Assembly (NCBI GenBank): GCA_028023455.1 | Contig: JAQFVV010013350.1 | Location: forward strand, 62,001-126,000 | Direction: 5' to 3' | Origin: Epiperipatus broadwayi | Taxonomy: Eukaryota > Onychophora > Udeonychophora > Euonychophora > Peripatidae | DNA length: 64,000 bases | Shown: piece by piece, positions 37,638 to 49,209 of the stretch | How the letters are laid out: every line of letters starts with the position of its first letter | Numbering within the stretch: the stretch's first letter is position 1 | The notes under the pieces: generated by a model | Seen by the model: the letters and a program-made list of their open reading frames with translations, nothing else | Told to the model about the DNA's origin: nothing | The model's database searches: none | Made by a program: the position numbers and the translations under genes

Positions 37638-40032
37638 TGAAGCTGGAAATATAGTACATATTTCTGCTTCACCTAGTGCCAATGTCCTCAGCACTAGTTT
37701 GGGTTTGAACCCGAGACTTATTAACTGACACCCATCTCATATTAGGTGGTAGTATATTTATAATTATTATAATCTTTTGATTATTTTGTATTTTATGATT
37801 AACTAACCTTTTATAATAGTTTATTTATATATAATATTTGTAAAAATGTATATTGTGTTTATTTTATTAAATTGAATTGAATCCTAGATATCTATAAAAT
37901 GTTACAAATATTTCAAATTCTTTATTAAAGTTCATTTTCTTCAATTAATCAGTTGGTAACATTTTATATTTATCTTTTAATCAATATACATTTGAGAATC
38001 AATTATTTAAACAATGTAAGATTTGTATGAAATGTTTTGTAAATTTCTACTTAGATTTATGTCGAATATAAGTTTGAAAGTCATTGTACCAAATTCCTAA
38101 AATTTTTCTGAATAAAATCTACATTTTTGTTAATCTAAACCTTAATTAAATAGATTTTGTTAATACAATGACTGATAAACTTAATATGCTTGTTGTTGTT
38201 GTTTTTTAATTAGCAAATCAACCCTTGGGGCATGTTCATGCAGAATTATAGATTTCCCTCCAAAGCAGACACCAACCTCAGAGAAACATTTAGAGTGATT
38301 GCAATTGTCAGTTGTCACTGTAGATTTAATCCTATAGATAAAGACTAGAACATATAAATAGTGGAAAATTTGATAAGGAGGATTAATTAATTATTTGTTG
38401 AGTTTTATCTGAAGATAGTAGTTTAGAGATATAGTACATCGTGCCTACAGAATGACTGGCTAAAAGATCGACCATTGCTTTCCGGAGATCTGTCCCACCA
38501 GCTCATCAATGCATTTCCAGTGCTTTCAACATCTAGCTGGAGTCTGTCTGTGTCAAGGAAGCCTGCAAATGATCTGACTGTATTAACTGCCTGTTTCAAG
38601 CCATGGAATGCCTACTGAGTGATTCTGAGGTAACGTCCAATTTGCCACAAGCCATTGATTCTATTTTACTTGTTTTCCAAATCAATACTAACTTATATTT
38701 TAAATATATGTGTAATGTTTATACAACATAATTTTAAATTAAATGCATCTTTAATTTTTTTTTAAATTTAAAATATCAATTCTAAAAATCTCACATTATT
38801 CTGATGCGGCAAATTAAATTAATTTTTGTTGGTTTATTTAGAATATTTGATTTACTGAAATTTCCAAGTACAAAATTCAATGAGCTATTAACTTTAAATT
38901 CTCTCACTCTTATTTTTCCAGTCAAAATCATTACGGGAGACTTACTTCACGTAAATTAATTAATAGAAAGCTCGTTTAGTTTTGTATATCATTATAAATT
39001 TATTTTGAATGATTTATTTTAAAAGTATCTTACTATTACCTTCAATTTAAAATAGCCCTGTAATTATTTCTGAAAGAATAAATAATTTTAGTGAATCAAT
39101 TAAATAAAATTTATCATAGAATTTTCTCAGTATTTATTTCATACATATATTTCATTTGTCAGAAAAAATTAAAATTATGATTTACAATTTATTAGTTTGA
39201 TATTCAATGCCCGTCTATGTTAATTAAAAACAGTCTTATTTTGTAATCTTTGATAAACTATTTAAGAACTTATTAATAAATGAAATATTTGTGAAGTGTG
39301 GAAAACAATTTATATTTTAGTTAATTTTTTTTTAAATATATATATTATATTTATGATTCATTCATTAGTAGACTAAGGTTTGTGGGGACTTTCTATTGAC
39401 ATCAGGAAACTGATTATTTTAATCAGGAATTCATTGATTAATTTTGTTAGTGATACACTATCTATATATATGTCTAAGGCATTAATGTTTTTATAGCTAC
39501 AACCATTCATTTATTATTTTGCTTTACTACTTACTCATCAGGACCTTTGGAAATTTAACTATGAACAATCCAATCTTTCACACTCCCTCAAAGTAGGTGT
39601 AGTTCATACCAAGGGATCCATTTTTGGGCATTGTCATTTAAAATGTGTATGAAAAGTCCAGCACATCAAAATATTATTATGATTATTTAGAGATATTTTT
39701 GGCTGGTGGGCCAGCATTTCTCATCATCTAGTTGCATTTACTAGGAATTTCCTTTAGCAAAGCCACCCAGAGGTTCATAACAGACCTCATTTATTTTTTT
39801 TGTAATCTATAATAGCATACTGCCTTCTTCATCATTTTATATCTTTATTTAGCAAACCTGAAAGGTTCTCTGCCATGATGGCACATCCTTCACAAACCAA
39901 TTTCGTTATTTAATTAAATCTGACTGTATAATTGTCAATTATTTATTTAAGAACTGTTTTGCTTCCCACACCCATTATATACAAATGATTTTAAATATAT
40001 TAGTGTTTTAAATGCCCATCTTTCATGTCTTG

Positions 40033-40103
<71 letters not shown>

Positions 40104-40754
40104 CATATATATATATATAAACAGATTTATTTATAATATCTTGAAGAGGGCTAATAATATTTTATTGCTGATTGGTTTTGGCTGACCAATTAACAAACTT
40201 TTACATTGTTTGTCAAAGCCGCATCAAAATGAATTAAATAAAATAACCAAGTTGTATAAACAAAGACTACTTATTTTGTACTAAATTCCTTAATAAATTC
40301 CTATAATATTGTTATTTTAAATAAGCTTAGTTTGTCATCACTCCCAATCTCTAAGGTTAATTACTCTATTTATTTAAATATTTTTTTTGATTTAAATTCA
40401 ATTCCTTGTTGCCACACACAATTATCATTATTATGGTTCAAACCATTAGTAATCGATCAAATCATATCTGTACCATTCTGCAATCGTCAGAATCCATTAA
40501 ATCATTGATTTTTCATATAAACCCTTTATTATTTTGAGTCTCTATGTGAACCATGACCTCCAGCTAGGACGGAATAAAACCAAACTCTGCTAGTGTCATC
40601 AAAAACGTTATTCATTAGTCAGAGAGGCAATAGTTTAGGCAAATAGGTTAGGATTCATCCTTGTCCTGACATATGTATCTTGTGAATGGTTGGATTCAAT
40701 GTACTTTTGCTTGGATTATTGGTCTTGTTGAATGAATACATGATTTTGACCGGC

Positions 40755-40758
<4 letters not shown>
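37638..40758 (+). mobile_element. Non-coding 3.1-kb element, copy B
   Basis: Second copy of the element at 24222-27526, in the same orientation, flanked by TA tracts on both sides. Its head is very regular. TGAAGC pairs with GCTTCA and encloses GAAATAT/ATATTTC. CTAGTGC then pairs with GCACTAG, and GGGTTTGAACCC follows as a perfect palindrome that also resembles a polymerase III B box. The right end reads TTTTGACCGGCACAA, followed by (TA)n. Divergence from copy A is considerable, so both are old. There is no conserved frame. Confidence 0.8.
40036..40097. repeat. (TA)n microsatellite inside copy B
   Basis: About 30 AT units, absent from the matching position of copy A, where only ordinary AT-rich sequence is found. 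Confidence 0.9.

Positions 40759-40807
<49 letters not shown>
40759..40807. repeat. (TA)n tract at the end of copy B
   Basis: The tract directly follows GACCGGCACAA. The Ile-Tyr open frames on both strands are translations of this repeat. Confidence 0.95.
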
Positions 40808-40809
<2 letters not shown>

Positions 40810-41214
40810 ACTGCAAATGTAAAAATCACTTTACATGTTACTTTACAAAAGACAGAAAAGGGCAGTGAATGTGATTTGATACCATTCTGTTGAATTGTCA
40901 CAACTGAAAATCACATACATAATGGGAGAAATATTGTATTTAATAGTACATAAAAATATACATATCTAAGCAAAATAAATTGCACTATAGGCATATAATA
41001 AAATGTTTCTACCACAAATAATGGTGGCATCCCAGTTCAATTATACTTTTACATTTTGATCACTGATACATTTCAAAAATTCATTTTTCAATCTAATTTG
41101 TTTTTTAACTGAGAATATTTGTATAGTTAATTACGAACTAGTTCTAAGTTGAGGCATGTGTGAGTGACTACATGAAGCAATTCTGATATATTTAAAGAAA
41201 TCTTTAATTTCTTC

Positions 41215-41600
41215 AGAGCTATCTTAAATCTTCTTAATTATGGATCTGAGACTTGATTCTTTAAAACACTGTAGTATAGACACGTTCAGATCACTCAACC
41301 AACATATTAAGTGATCCATGTTAGTAATAACAAACAGAGATCAAAAAAGAAATAATCAGGGAGAAAACAAATAGTTGATGCTGACATCATTGAAAGAATT
41401 AGAAGATTGAAATGAATTTGGGCTGTAATTAGATTCCAAAAGATTGAAAAAGAGATAAGAAAAAAACCATATGTGAGATAAATGAAGTAAATCAGGATGT
41501 ATGCTGATATGATGTGGAGAAATAAAGGCTAAAGATTGAAAAAAAAGATGGATTGAACTTGGTGACACTCTCATTCTGAAGTGTATCAATATTGATGGAA
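41215..41600 (+). pseudogene. RTE-type LINE 3' fragment, first
   Basis: It corresponds in order to the last part of the element at 57184-58230. TATGGATCTGAGACTT is followed by a block near TCACTCAACC..., GTTAGTAATAACAAACA, GAGATCAAAAAAGAAATAA, GAAAGAATTAGAAGATTGAA and GATGGATTGAACTTGG, ending in CATTCTGAAGTG and ATTGATGG. Many stops are present. It is only the C-terminal and 3' part, as is usual for 5'-truncated LINE insertions. Confidence 0.75.
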
Positions 41601-42250
41601 AATGATGTTGTAGATGATATAATACATTCAGTGTATTTTCTCAAAAGAAACATAAAGATTGATAATCATGATTTAGAAGAAGGTTACATCTACAAAAACC
41701 TTGGTAATATTATTAACACTGTCAGGAATATAATGAGTGAGAATAACCAAAGAATTAAACTTGAATGCAATCTATTTATTAGAAATAATTATTAAAAATA
41801 AACATGCCTATATATTTGGAAAGAAAACTTTTATTACTTGGTTTTAGGAGTTCTTATTAATGACTTGAAGACTTGGAAACTAGCACGAGGTGAACAGTGA
41901 CTTTAAACCATTTAACAAAGAATGGAACTTATGTATTAAGTATAACAACAAGCAGTGTAACATAAAATACATGGGTGACAAAAACCCAATTATCACTGAC
42001 ATTAAAATAATTTAGAATCTGAAATGGAAGTGGGTTAAAAATATATTATGAAGAGATGATAACACATGGACAATTGAAATTTTAGACTCTAAAAGTTTAT
42101 AAAAGAATTACAAGAAGATTACATGTGAAATATGTGGATAAAATAAAGTTTGCTGATGTGTTGTTGAGAAGAAAGAGTTATTAGAAAATGTGGAAAGGCC
42201 TTCATTCTGTCATGGACAGATATTGGTTCAATATGGTGCTGAAAGTGATA
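41592..42250 (+). pseudogene. RTE-type LINE 3' fragment, second
   Basis: A second, longer truncated copy directly after the first, in the same orientation. Its frame at 41655-41795 (IKIDNHDLEEGYIYKNLGNI, then INTVRNIMSENNQRIKL) parallels KIDYDELEEVSSYKYLGQII at 57595. It continues through broken frames to TTCATTCTGTCATGGACAGA. The adjacent head-to-tail arrangement may be a tandem insertion or a rearranged single copy. Confidence 0.75.
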
Positions 42251-44280
42251 TATATTTTAAATAAACCTTCAATAGATTGTGTGCTACGATTGAATTATTA
42301 CAAATGAAAGTCAATTATTTTATGTCACTCATATATATTTCTGTATTGCAGAGAATAACAACTATTTGTAATCAATGGAAAAAGATATATCTTTTCATTT
42401 GCTATATAAGATCTTGAAAGTAGATTACTTTTATTACACTGTATGATAACCGCTTAAAACAGCCAATAATTTTACAATATTGACAAACTGTCACATTTAA
42501 ATTGACATGTTAACATAAAGAATAGTCATTTGGTGAACTTATAAATACTTTTAATTACTTGTAATGTATAGGCAGATGATATCACAGATAAAAAGTCAAC
42601 TGACTTTAAACCATATTAACAATGCATCTCACTTAGTACAGATAACAACTGCCAAGAAATAAATCTCTTATTACTTAAGATTTAAGATATTATAAGACTA
42701 TGGACTACTAGGCACCAATATTTGAAATAGCCAAAAAGTTTATAGTCAAAATTTACAAACTTTTACATCTAAATTGATGTGGTATTATTAAATAATTCTG
42801 AGTTTAGTAATCTTATAAATATTTCCAAATATAAAATAGAAATAGTTTGACTGTTTTAAATGTTTTTTTCCTTTTATCCTGTTTTGGATATATAACTTCT
42901 TTTTCCTTATGTGAAAGACTTTAATGGGAATTCATCCATACCTATAACATTTTATTTTTTACAAATAAATCGTTTTTCTATATCATATACTGACAATCTT
43001 TACAGTATTTATTACCACTGTAGGCTTTTAAATGATATATCTTAAAAGTTAATATTTGAATTTCGTAAATTACAAAAATATGTTTTTCAAAAAATTTATC
43101 AAAAAACAAAAAAAAAATGTTTTTCATTATAACAATGGCACTTTTTATTACCGGAAGTACTGTTGTAGAATGAAATATTTTTTTGTTTACATTTCATTTT
43201 AAAAATAGAAACCACATCTAATGTAGATATTGTTATCAAATAATAAGTTTTAAAATTCAAAATTATATTTATTAACCTTTATAAATAAATTTCTTTACTG
43301 GTGTTTAAAAAAGCCCTTCTTATACAGTAAGAAATAAATGTCTTTACTGGTGTTTAAAAAGGCCATTCTTATTAACCAATAAGAACTGCTTTTGCTTTGC
43401 TATAAGAAAATTTTTATGACTTGTTTCCTTAAAAACAAATACTTTCAAATAAAACCGAATTCTTTTCATGAAATTTTGGTTGAAATAAATATTTTATAGA
43501 AGGAATTGCATAAATAAGTTTAAATATGTAAAAAAATTACTGAAAATTACTTTTTTTTTTCAAAAAAGACAATTCAAAAATTGTTGAACTTGAGGCCCAA
43601 CAATCAACCAATAGAAATTCATCATTTACAGTAAATTCAAAATGGTCCACATGCAGACATGTTCATATGAAAATTAACTTTCTAATTTCTAAAGATCAAT
43701 AGGATACTAATATATCCAGATTTTTTTTAACTAATAACTTTAATAATGACTTCTACACACAAAAAACTATGTACATTAATCTATAATTATGCATAAAAGC
43801 AAATGCAAGATAAGATAAAAACAAATGTAAAGTAATCTACCATTATAAATAAAAGCAAAATGCTACATTGAGCTGAAAGCAATAGCATTGGCATCTTAAT
43901 GTCCAATACAACTCAAAGTAAATGAATTTCAGCTATTAAGCCTATGTAATAAATGCAGCATATTTATATGATCATAAACCCTAAATAGAAAGAGATATCT
44001 TTTTTGCTAATCAGTTTATATGTGATTCCTGTCTATGATGATGGACATTAGTTACTTTTTCAAAGTGAGTTGCAACTTTCTTTGAAATAAAACTGCTTAC
44101 TGTTATTATGCTCTGTGGATTTATTTTTATAAGTGGAATTGCTAAAACAAATACTGAAAGCATTATTATTTATTATAATATTAACTTAATTAGATGCAAT
44201 TTGAACCCAGTCTTTCACCTCCCTTTATTCATCCATTCCACTTTATACTACATATGTAAATGCCCACATACATGTAAAAA
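42251..44280. other. AT-rich sequence, no gene seen
   Basis: I recognise nothing here except one tandem duplication at 43283-43385. Confidence 0.5.
43283..43385. repeat. Two tandem units of about 50 bp
   Basis: AAATAAATTTCTTTACTGGTG and its continuation recur directly with small changes; CTTTACTGGTGTTTAAAAA is shared exactly. Confidence 0.85.
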
Positions 44281-44540
44281 GATAAATGATCCCCAATATA
44301 CATATTTTATGTTCAACCATCACTCATAAGTTATTCCTCATCATGATCTCTCATACATATATATATAGTCAGTGTGAGGTTTATAATAAGATAACAAATC
44401 TTCAATCTTTAATGGATATGCTTGAATCTTCTCCACTCTCCATCTCTTTAGCTATCCATATCATTGAAAATCTGAATGATAAAATTTTGAGAGTGCTTAT
44501 TTTCCAATATTTATGTCATACTCATGCTGACTATAAGTAG
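44280..44540 (+). repeat. Dispersed repeat R, plus copy
   Basis: It matches the reverse complement of 54905-55200 and part of 52580-52690. Shared pieces include CCAATATACA, ATTTCATG- or TTTATGTTC-type sequence, CACTCAT, ATCTCTCA, then AATCTTCAATCTTTAATGGA and CATTGAAAATCTGA. The open frame here and the one on the reverse strand at 54909 are the same repeat translated. The peptide similarity (LMDxLxxxPxxxSxAxHxIENL) is consistent with either a shared coding origin or plain DNA similarity. Confidence 0.6.
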
Positions 44541-44741
44541 ATGTTTATTAACTTTGTCTTTGTTAAATTCACGGTTTGTTAAGCTCTTGTTACTATATTA
44601 TATAATGTAATAATTGCAATCGATTTATAAAATCTTCGACCGTAAGTTAAAAAATGTAATGGTTTAGATTAGATTTTCATATATGTACATATGAATGTGC
44701 ATAAGTGAAATATATTTTTAGTGCCAATGCAATAGTTTTAC

Positions 44742-44791
44742 CTTGAAAGAAGTGTCAGGTCCATTTGTTGAAGTGCTTGGTGTTGGTGTAT
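44742..44791 (-). CDS. Candidate 50-bp exon, Ser/Thr/Pro-rich
   Basis: On the minus strand an acceptor (ATTGTTTATTTTTAG) and a donor (AAG followed by GTAAAA) bound 50 bp that read TPTPSTSTNGPDTSFK. The exon takes one base from the previous exon and ends in phase 0. This fits both neighbours: the exon at 46479-46572 ends with one extra G, giving a GAT codon at the join, and the exon at 36854-37099 starts in phase 0. The block is GC-richer than its surroundings. It is a low-complexity linker with no domain of its own. Confidence 0.6.
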
Positions 44792-44924
44792 CTAAAAATA
44801 AACAATTTATAATATATTGTAATCAGATGATAGTAATCATTATCATTGATTTTATAAATAGTCAAAATAAGAGTCATAGATCAAGTCATAGATCACATGA
44901 CCCTATCTCTTAAGCTTGTAAGTT

Positions 44925-45336
44925 ATAAACAGTGAGGATTGCCAATTCCTCTACAAACTATATGATAAATGCTTAGCCAGAGACAGCACTTAAAATATCT
45001 CTGTCAGGAACCCCTCCCCAAATCCCTGACCATGGTTTCATTCTTTGGCACTCCTCAGAGAGGTGTCAGGGTAGGTTCAGACCCTAGACATGTAGATGTC
45101 TGAAAATTTCAGATTTTCCACTCAATAGTTAACTTTTAGATAAGTACTTGGCTTTGGGTTGGTATTTTAAGATCTAGGGTCTGAACCTATCCTGACAGCT
45201 CTCTGAGGAGTGCCAAAGCATGAAACCATGGTCAGGTGTTTGGGGAGGAGTTCCTGACAGAGATATTTTGAGCTGGCTCTGGCTAAGCATTTATCATAAA
45301 GCTTGTAGAGGAATTGGCAATCCTCACTGTTTATCA
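44925..45336. mobile_element. Foldback element with about 165-bp inverted arms
   Basis: Arms at 44925-45095 and 45172-45336 are inverted copies sharing ATAAACAGTGAGGATTGCCA, AACCCCTCCCCAAA-type sequence, ACCATGGTTTCA and GGTTCAGACCCTAGA. The loop is about 76 bp. The central ACCATGGT is also present in the foldback at 4717-5364, so the families may be related in design. No coding sequence. It lies in the presumed intron between the exons at 46.5 and 44.7 kb. Confidence 0.85.
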
Positions 45337-45839
45337 TTGATATTGTGAATGTATTATATATTAGTTTATACTATACTGGCTGAACATGTATGTTCATCCA
45401 ACAAGACTCAGAATCTGAGCAAAAGTACTTTGAATTCAGCCATGCCCAAGATACACAGGTCAGAGGTTATTAATAAATTCTAACCCATTTGCCCATTCCC
45501 CAAACGTAAGACCTCATGAGCAACACATCTGGTGATATAGTGAGTTTACTTTTAATCCATATCCTGGAGACACAGTGGGGAAGCATGATATCTTAAATAT
45601 GGTGATGATAATATATGAGAAATCTCAAGTAACCCAGTACAAGGACATATTAATAATTAAATATTATATTTAGTTTCCAATAAAACACTAATTTGATAAG
45701 CAAGTAAAGAATTAGAATACTAAGATAATGTGATGATTATATGAAAAGTTATTATACATATATATATATATTATTTACAGAGTTCACAGTAGAACAGTTT
45801 CCTTATGAATATGTTCACATTGGTGACCATTGTGGGATG

Positions 45840-45877
<38 letters not shown>

Positions 45878-46478
45878 TGTGTGTGTGGTTTGCTTATATG
45901 CCAATAATTAGTTAAATAAGTTTTACATAATAGGTTTAAGAAGAGAAATGCTATTTTAAATGACTTACGATTAATTAAGACCCATCACTATATAAATTTA
46001 CGAAAGACCCTTTGGTGTCCAAATAAATTAATACTATGTATCCGTAAGCAAGATATGATCGATGCCACTTCTATCACAAGAAATCTACATGTATATAATT
46101 GTGATGCCAGGTAAATTGGTCTCTGATAACTATTACATATATTAAATATTAAACAACAAAGTTATAAAACAATGAATTTGAGTACAGGAATGTATTATTA
46201 TTCAATATAACAAACATTATGTACTAATTTTTAAATTTACAAATTATTAAAATAAAGAGAATTAATTTATGCATGTGGGGGGCATTCATAGCTTTTTATA
46301 ACATTCTAAATATAAATCGAATAATAAATAACCAAATGGTTTAGTTAAATCATAGCCTTATAGCTTACAGATTAGTTTTAGGCATAATTTAGCGGTGCGA
46401 GCATAAGGTAGCAAATATAAGATGCGGTTCATTTTCGGCTGACCAGATGCTTAATCATTTATGAGAAAAAGTGTACAC
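45337..46478. other. Non-coding, presumed intron
   Basis: It contains a TA-to-TG microsatellite at 45841-45888. I see nothing else that I can support. Confidence 0.5.
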
Positions 46479-46572
46479 CTGCTCTTCTAATTGATATACT
46501 TGGAGAGGGAGGAGATCCATCTATCCTGGGGTCATCCCATGCAGAGCTTCTGCTACCCTTTCCAAAGGTGTC
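46479..46572 (-). CDS. Candidate 94-bp exon, Ser/Pro-rich
   Basis: Minus-strand block bounded by TGCAAGTGCCCTAG (acceptor) and CAG followed by GTGTAC (donor). It reads DTFGKGSRSSAWDDPRIDGS then PPSPSISIRRA, and leaves one base for the next exon, which fits 44742-44791 exactly. It is close to 50 % GC in AT-rich DNA. An alternative acceptor 21 bases upstream would add an in-frame TAG, so the shorter form is preferred. PPSPS and the arginines after SIS suggest a phosphorylated disordered segment. Confidence 0.6.
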
Positions 46573-46593
46573 CTAGGGCACTTGCAATGCCAG

Positions 46594-47060
46594 CTAAAAT
46601 ATATATAATTGAAGATTGAACCATTCGTTGTTCCCGATGATCCCAAAATATGATAAGGCAAATAGATAACGATGATAGTTTACATATGCTGGCAATGCTG
46701 TGAAACTATAATACGTCTTTAACCATGTCTAAATTATCAATTGCCTAAATATAAAATTTTAATCGTGCATACTGACATGACCTGAATACAAAACCAAGTT
46801 AAATAATTTAAGTGTAAAACTATATGAATGTCTTAATAATACACGATTACATTTATCTTCATTAAATGGGTCCCATATGCATTTGGAATCAATAAACATT
46901 ATTTATTACTATCACGCTTAAAGCGCTACACATAAATGTTTATTATATAGGGTATATGAGCACAGACTTTCACATGACCCACAACTCTCCACTCTATCTC
47001 ATATTACTGATACACTTGAACATATATATATATTGTAACGATATATATATATATATATAT
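46594..47060. other. Non-coding, ends in two TGTAACGAT copies
   Basis: AT-rich. At 47034 TGTAACGAT is followed by a TA tract and then TGTAACGATAC again at 47061, where the 2.15-kb repeat begins. Confidence 0.5.
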
Positions 47061-47525
47061 TGTAACGATACATAAATATGTTGTTACATTAAATTAAAAT
47101 AAAAACTTAAAAGTTCGCAAATAAGAGTAAAAAACTAAACGCTAAAATTAAAAATGTTTGTTATACGTATATACATTCGCACAGATGCTAAACTTTAAAA
47201 ATATTTTTTTCATAAACAAAAAAAAAAAAAGTATCTGAACGTATTTTTTTTAATAAAAAAATGCCAGATTGAAATATAAAAATATTTTAATAAAAAAATA
47301 ACGTAAGTTAAAGTAAAAACAGGTATTAATTAATTCCTGTAATCTGTAAATGGAAATGATTGTTTATTAATTATCTAAAAGCTGTGTAATTAAAAAGTCA
47401 GATGAAAAGTTAGATAAGAGAAGAAAGAAATTTTAGCTTGACCAATGGAAGCACTAAGCCTTGGCTCGGACCCTAATGAAAAAACAGAACAGTGACATTT
47501 TTGTTCATGGAATCCATAGGAGGAC

Positions 47526-47534
47526 TATAAAAAG
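47526..47534 (+). promoter_or_regulatory. TATA box with CCAAT and splice donor context
   Basis: TATAAAAAG lies 84 bases after a CCAAT and about 27 bases before TTCCAGTCAGG, a reasonable initiator. GTAAGA, a strong 5' splice site, follows about 33 bases further on, after an ATGACAACG. The same layout is in the right copy (TATA at 50219, donor at 50278). Confidence 0.6.
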
Positions 47535-47666
47535 AAAAAATATTGAGTTCCAGTCAGGTTTTTCCAACTTGATTTGATGACAACGGTAAGACGCACTTGC
47601 CGTTCTCTCTCATTTTTTTTGTTTGTTTTAAAAAAAAAAATAAAATGAAAAGACTGTGATACCAGA

Positions 47667-47771
47667 ATGGAACCAGCTAATGCTACCTCCAGAACATTTT
47701 CTTCCAATGGAGACGCTGTGGGAATTGCCAATGGGAACCTGGACTCTTATACCATAAGCTATATGAAATGA
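47667..47771 (+). CDS. 34-codon ORF inside the repeat, unrecognised
   Basis: It starts MEPANATSRTFSSNGDAVG and ends SYTISYMK. An acceptor-like ACCAG sits just before the ATG. The only two differences from the right-hand copy (50360-50464) are third-position changes (GCT/GCC and AAT/AAC), which is suggestive of coding but too few to prove it. I do not recognise the peptide. It could be the second exon of a transcript starting at the TATA box 140 bp upstream. Confidence 0.3.
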   Translation: MEPANATSRTFSSNGDAVGIANGNLDSYTISYMK

Positions 47772-49209
47772 ACAATTATTAAAATCAATTAAGAACTTTC
47801 GTCAAGTTTTATAAATCGATAAACAAGCCAACTTAAATGTTAAAAACGGACTCTTATCTGACTTTTGTAAGTTTTTTTAAATCAAATTAATAATGTTTAA
47901 TTTTATATGTTTTCCGATTGATAAACATCATTTCCATTTTTTTTTCCTTATTGTAAAGATTATTTAAATGTATGAAATTTAAGTTGTTTATAGACGCTTG
48001 CATGGATTCGTTTGCGGTTAATTATATTTTGGTTCTCATATTTGATCAAAATATATAGACATTCGATAAATAATGATACCTTACGGTGAGTATCTAAAAT
48101 GTATTTATTCGGATGTCTTTTAAGTTATTGGTGACAACGCAAGTATCTTATGGTGAATACTATTGGGTTACTTATAAGTTTCCCTCTGCGATTGTCGGTA
48201 TCAATAATTTTGTATTTTGATCGTTTATGTTTATTTTGAAATGTTTTTGACCGTGGAATCTATGTAATCGATCTATACCCAACATTTTTAAACAAATCTG
48301 TGCGAACGTATTTAAATGTTAAAATTAAGTCGGGCGTGAATGGCTGTATAGTTTTGTAAAGTTGTATTAAGGGAGGGTAATCTTAGGTTATTCATTTCAT
48401 AGTTGAATTGGTTCAATGGATTGGATATATTTGTGTAATTAGTAGATGTAGTATGAGGTCCGCTATGGGCAGGATTATAGATATACGCCACACACCCTCT
48501 GTTTGCCTATGGATGGGTTTGTAAGTCGGCAGAAGACCACAGTCCATTCCTATGGAGTTTTTTGTTTATTGTTCTACTTGCCAACAGATGTCACATTCCC
48601 GTTGGTGGAGAGTCAATGTCTTCTCTATTTCTACTTATTGTTCAGATGTACATTCCTGACAATATAGTATTTTGTGTTGTCGTATCATGCTACATTGAAT
48701 ACATGAATGTATCAGATGGATTGGCGCCAATTTGGTTGCGAAATTTGTTGCCTAAGGTTAAATCAGGGAAGAATATTTTCTTTTCAAATGCAGATCTATG
48801 TAGTCTATTCATACTTGACTATCTAAATAATAATTAAACTCATTGAAACTTAGTTAAATGTAAAATTAAAAGTTAATATAAAAATCTAAAATGTTAAACT
48901 TATTCCTCAAAATTTAAATATTATTTTATATGTGCGTAAATAAATATTTTTATATGTTAATTTCTGGCAGTGGCTTTTACTCTTTGATATTTAAGATATA
49001 AATTAAGATATAGATTTTTATCTCTGCGTCTCCACTGAGCTAGTGACTTGGGCTAACGATCGGAATATTTAAATAAAGTGGAATCTTAACAGCGCGTATC
49101 TGCCTACTTTATAAATTTTTCTAGGCTCAAATGCCTAGATGGCGCCCTTGTAGTGCAGATATTGTTTTTGCGGTTAGATTTGATCTTCACTTTCATTTCG
49201 ATTGGTACA

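Larger units (their letters stand above)
47061..49209 (+). mobile_element. 2.15-kb direct repeat, LTR-like, left copy
   Basis: It begins TGTAACGATAC and ends GATTGGTACA, giving TG...CA ends, with a short inverted pair at the start (TGTAAC ... GTTACA). It is about 99 % identical to 49754-51903; by eye I count about 20 differences, mostly transitions. It has a CCAAT (47442), a TATAAAAAG (47526) and a strong donor (ACG followed by GTAAGA, 47586). Its left side touches a TA tract. It may be a long terminal repeat of an element with almost no interior, or a tandem duplication of a promoter-bearing repeat. The 91-codon frame at 48562 is addressed in the findings and probably is not a gene. Confidence 0.8.

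Noticed and set aside
40686-40901. Ile-Tyr repeat proteins on both strands
   Set aside because: Pure translation of a (TA)n microsatellite; the same applies to 3452-3682 and 37512-37694.
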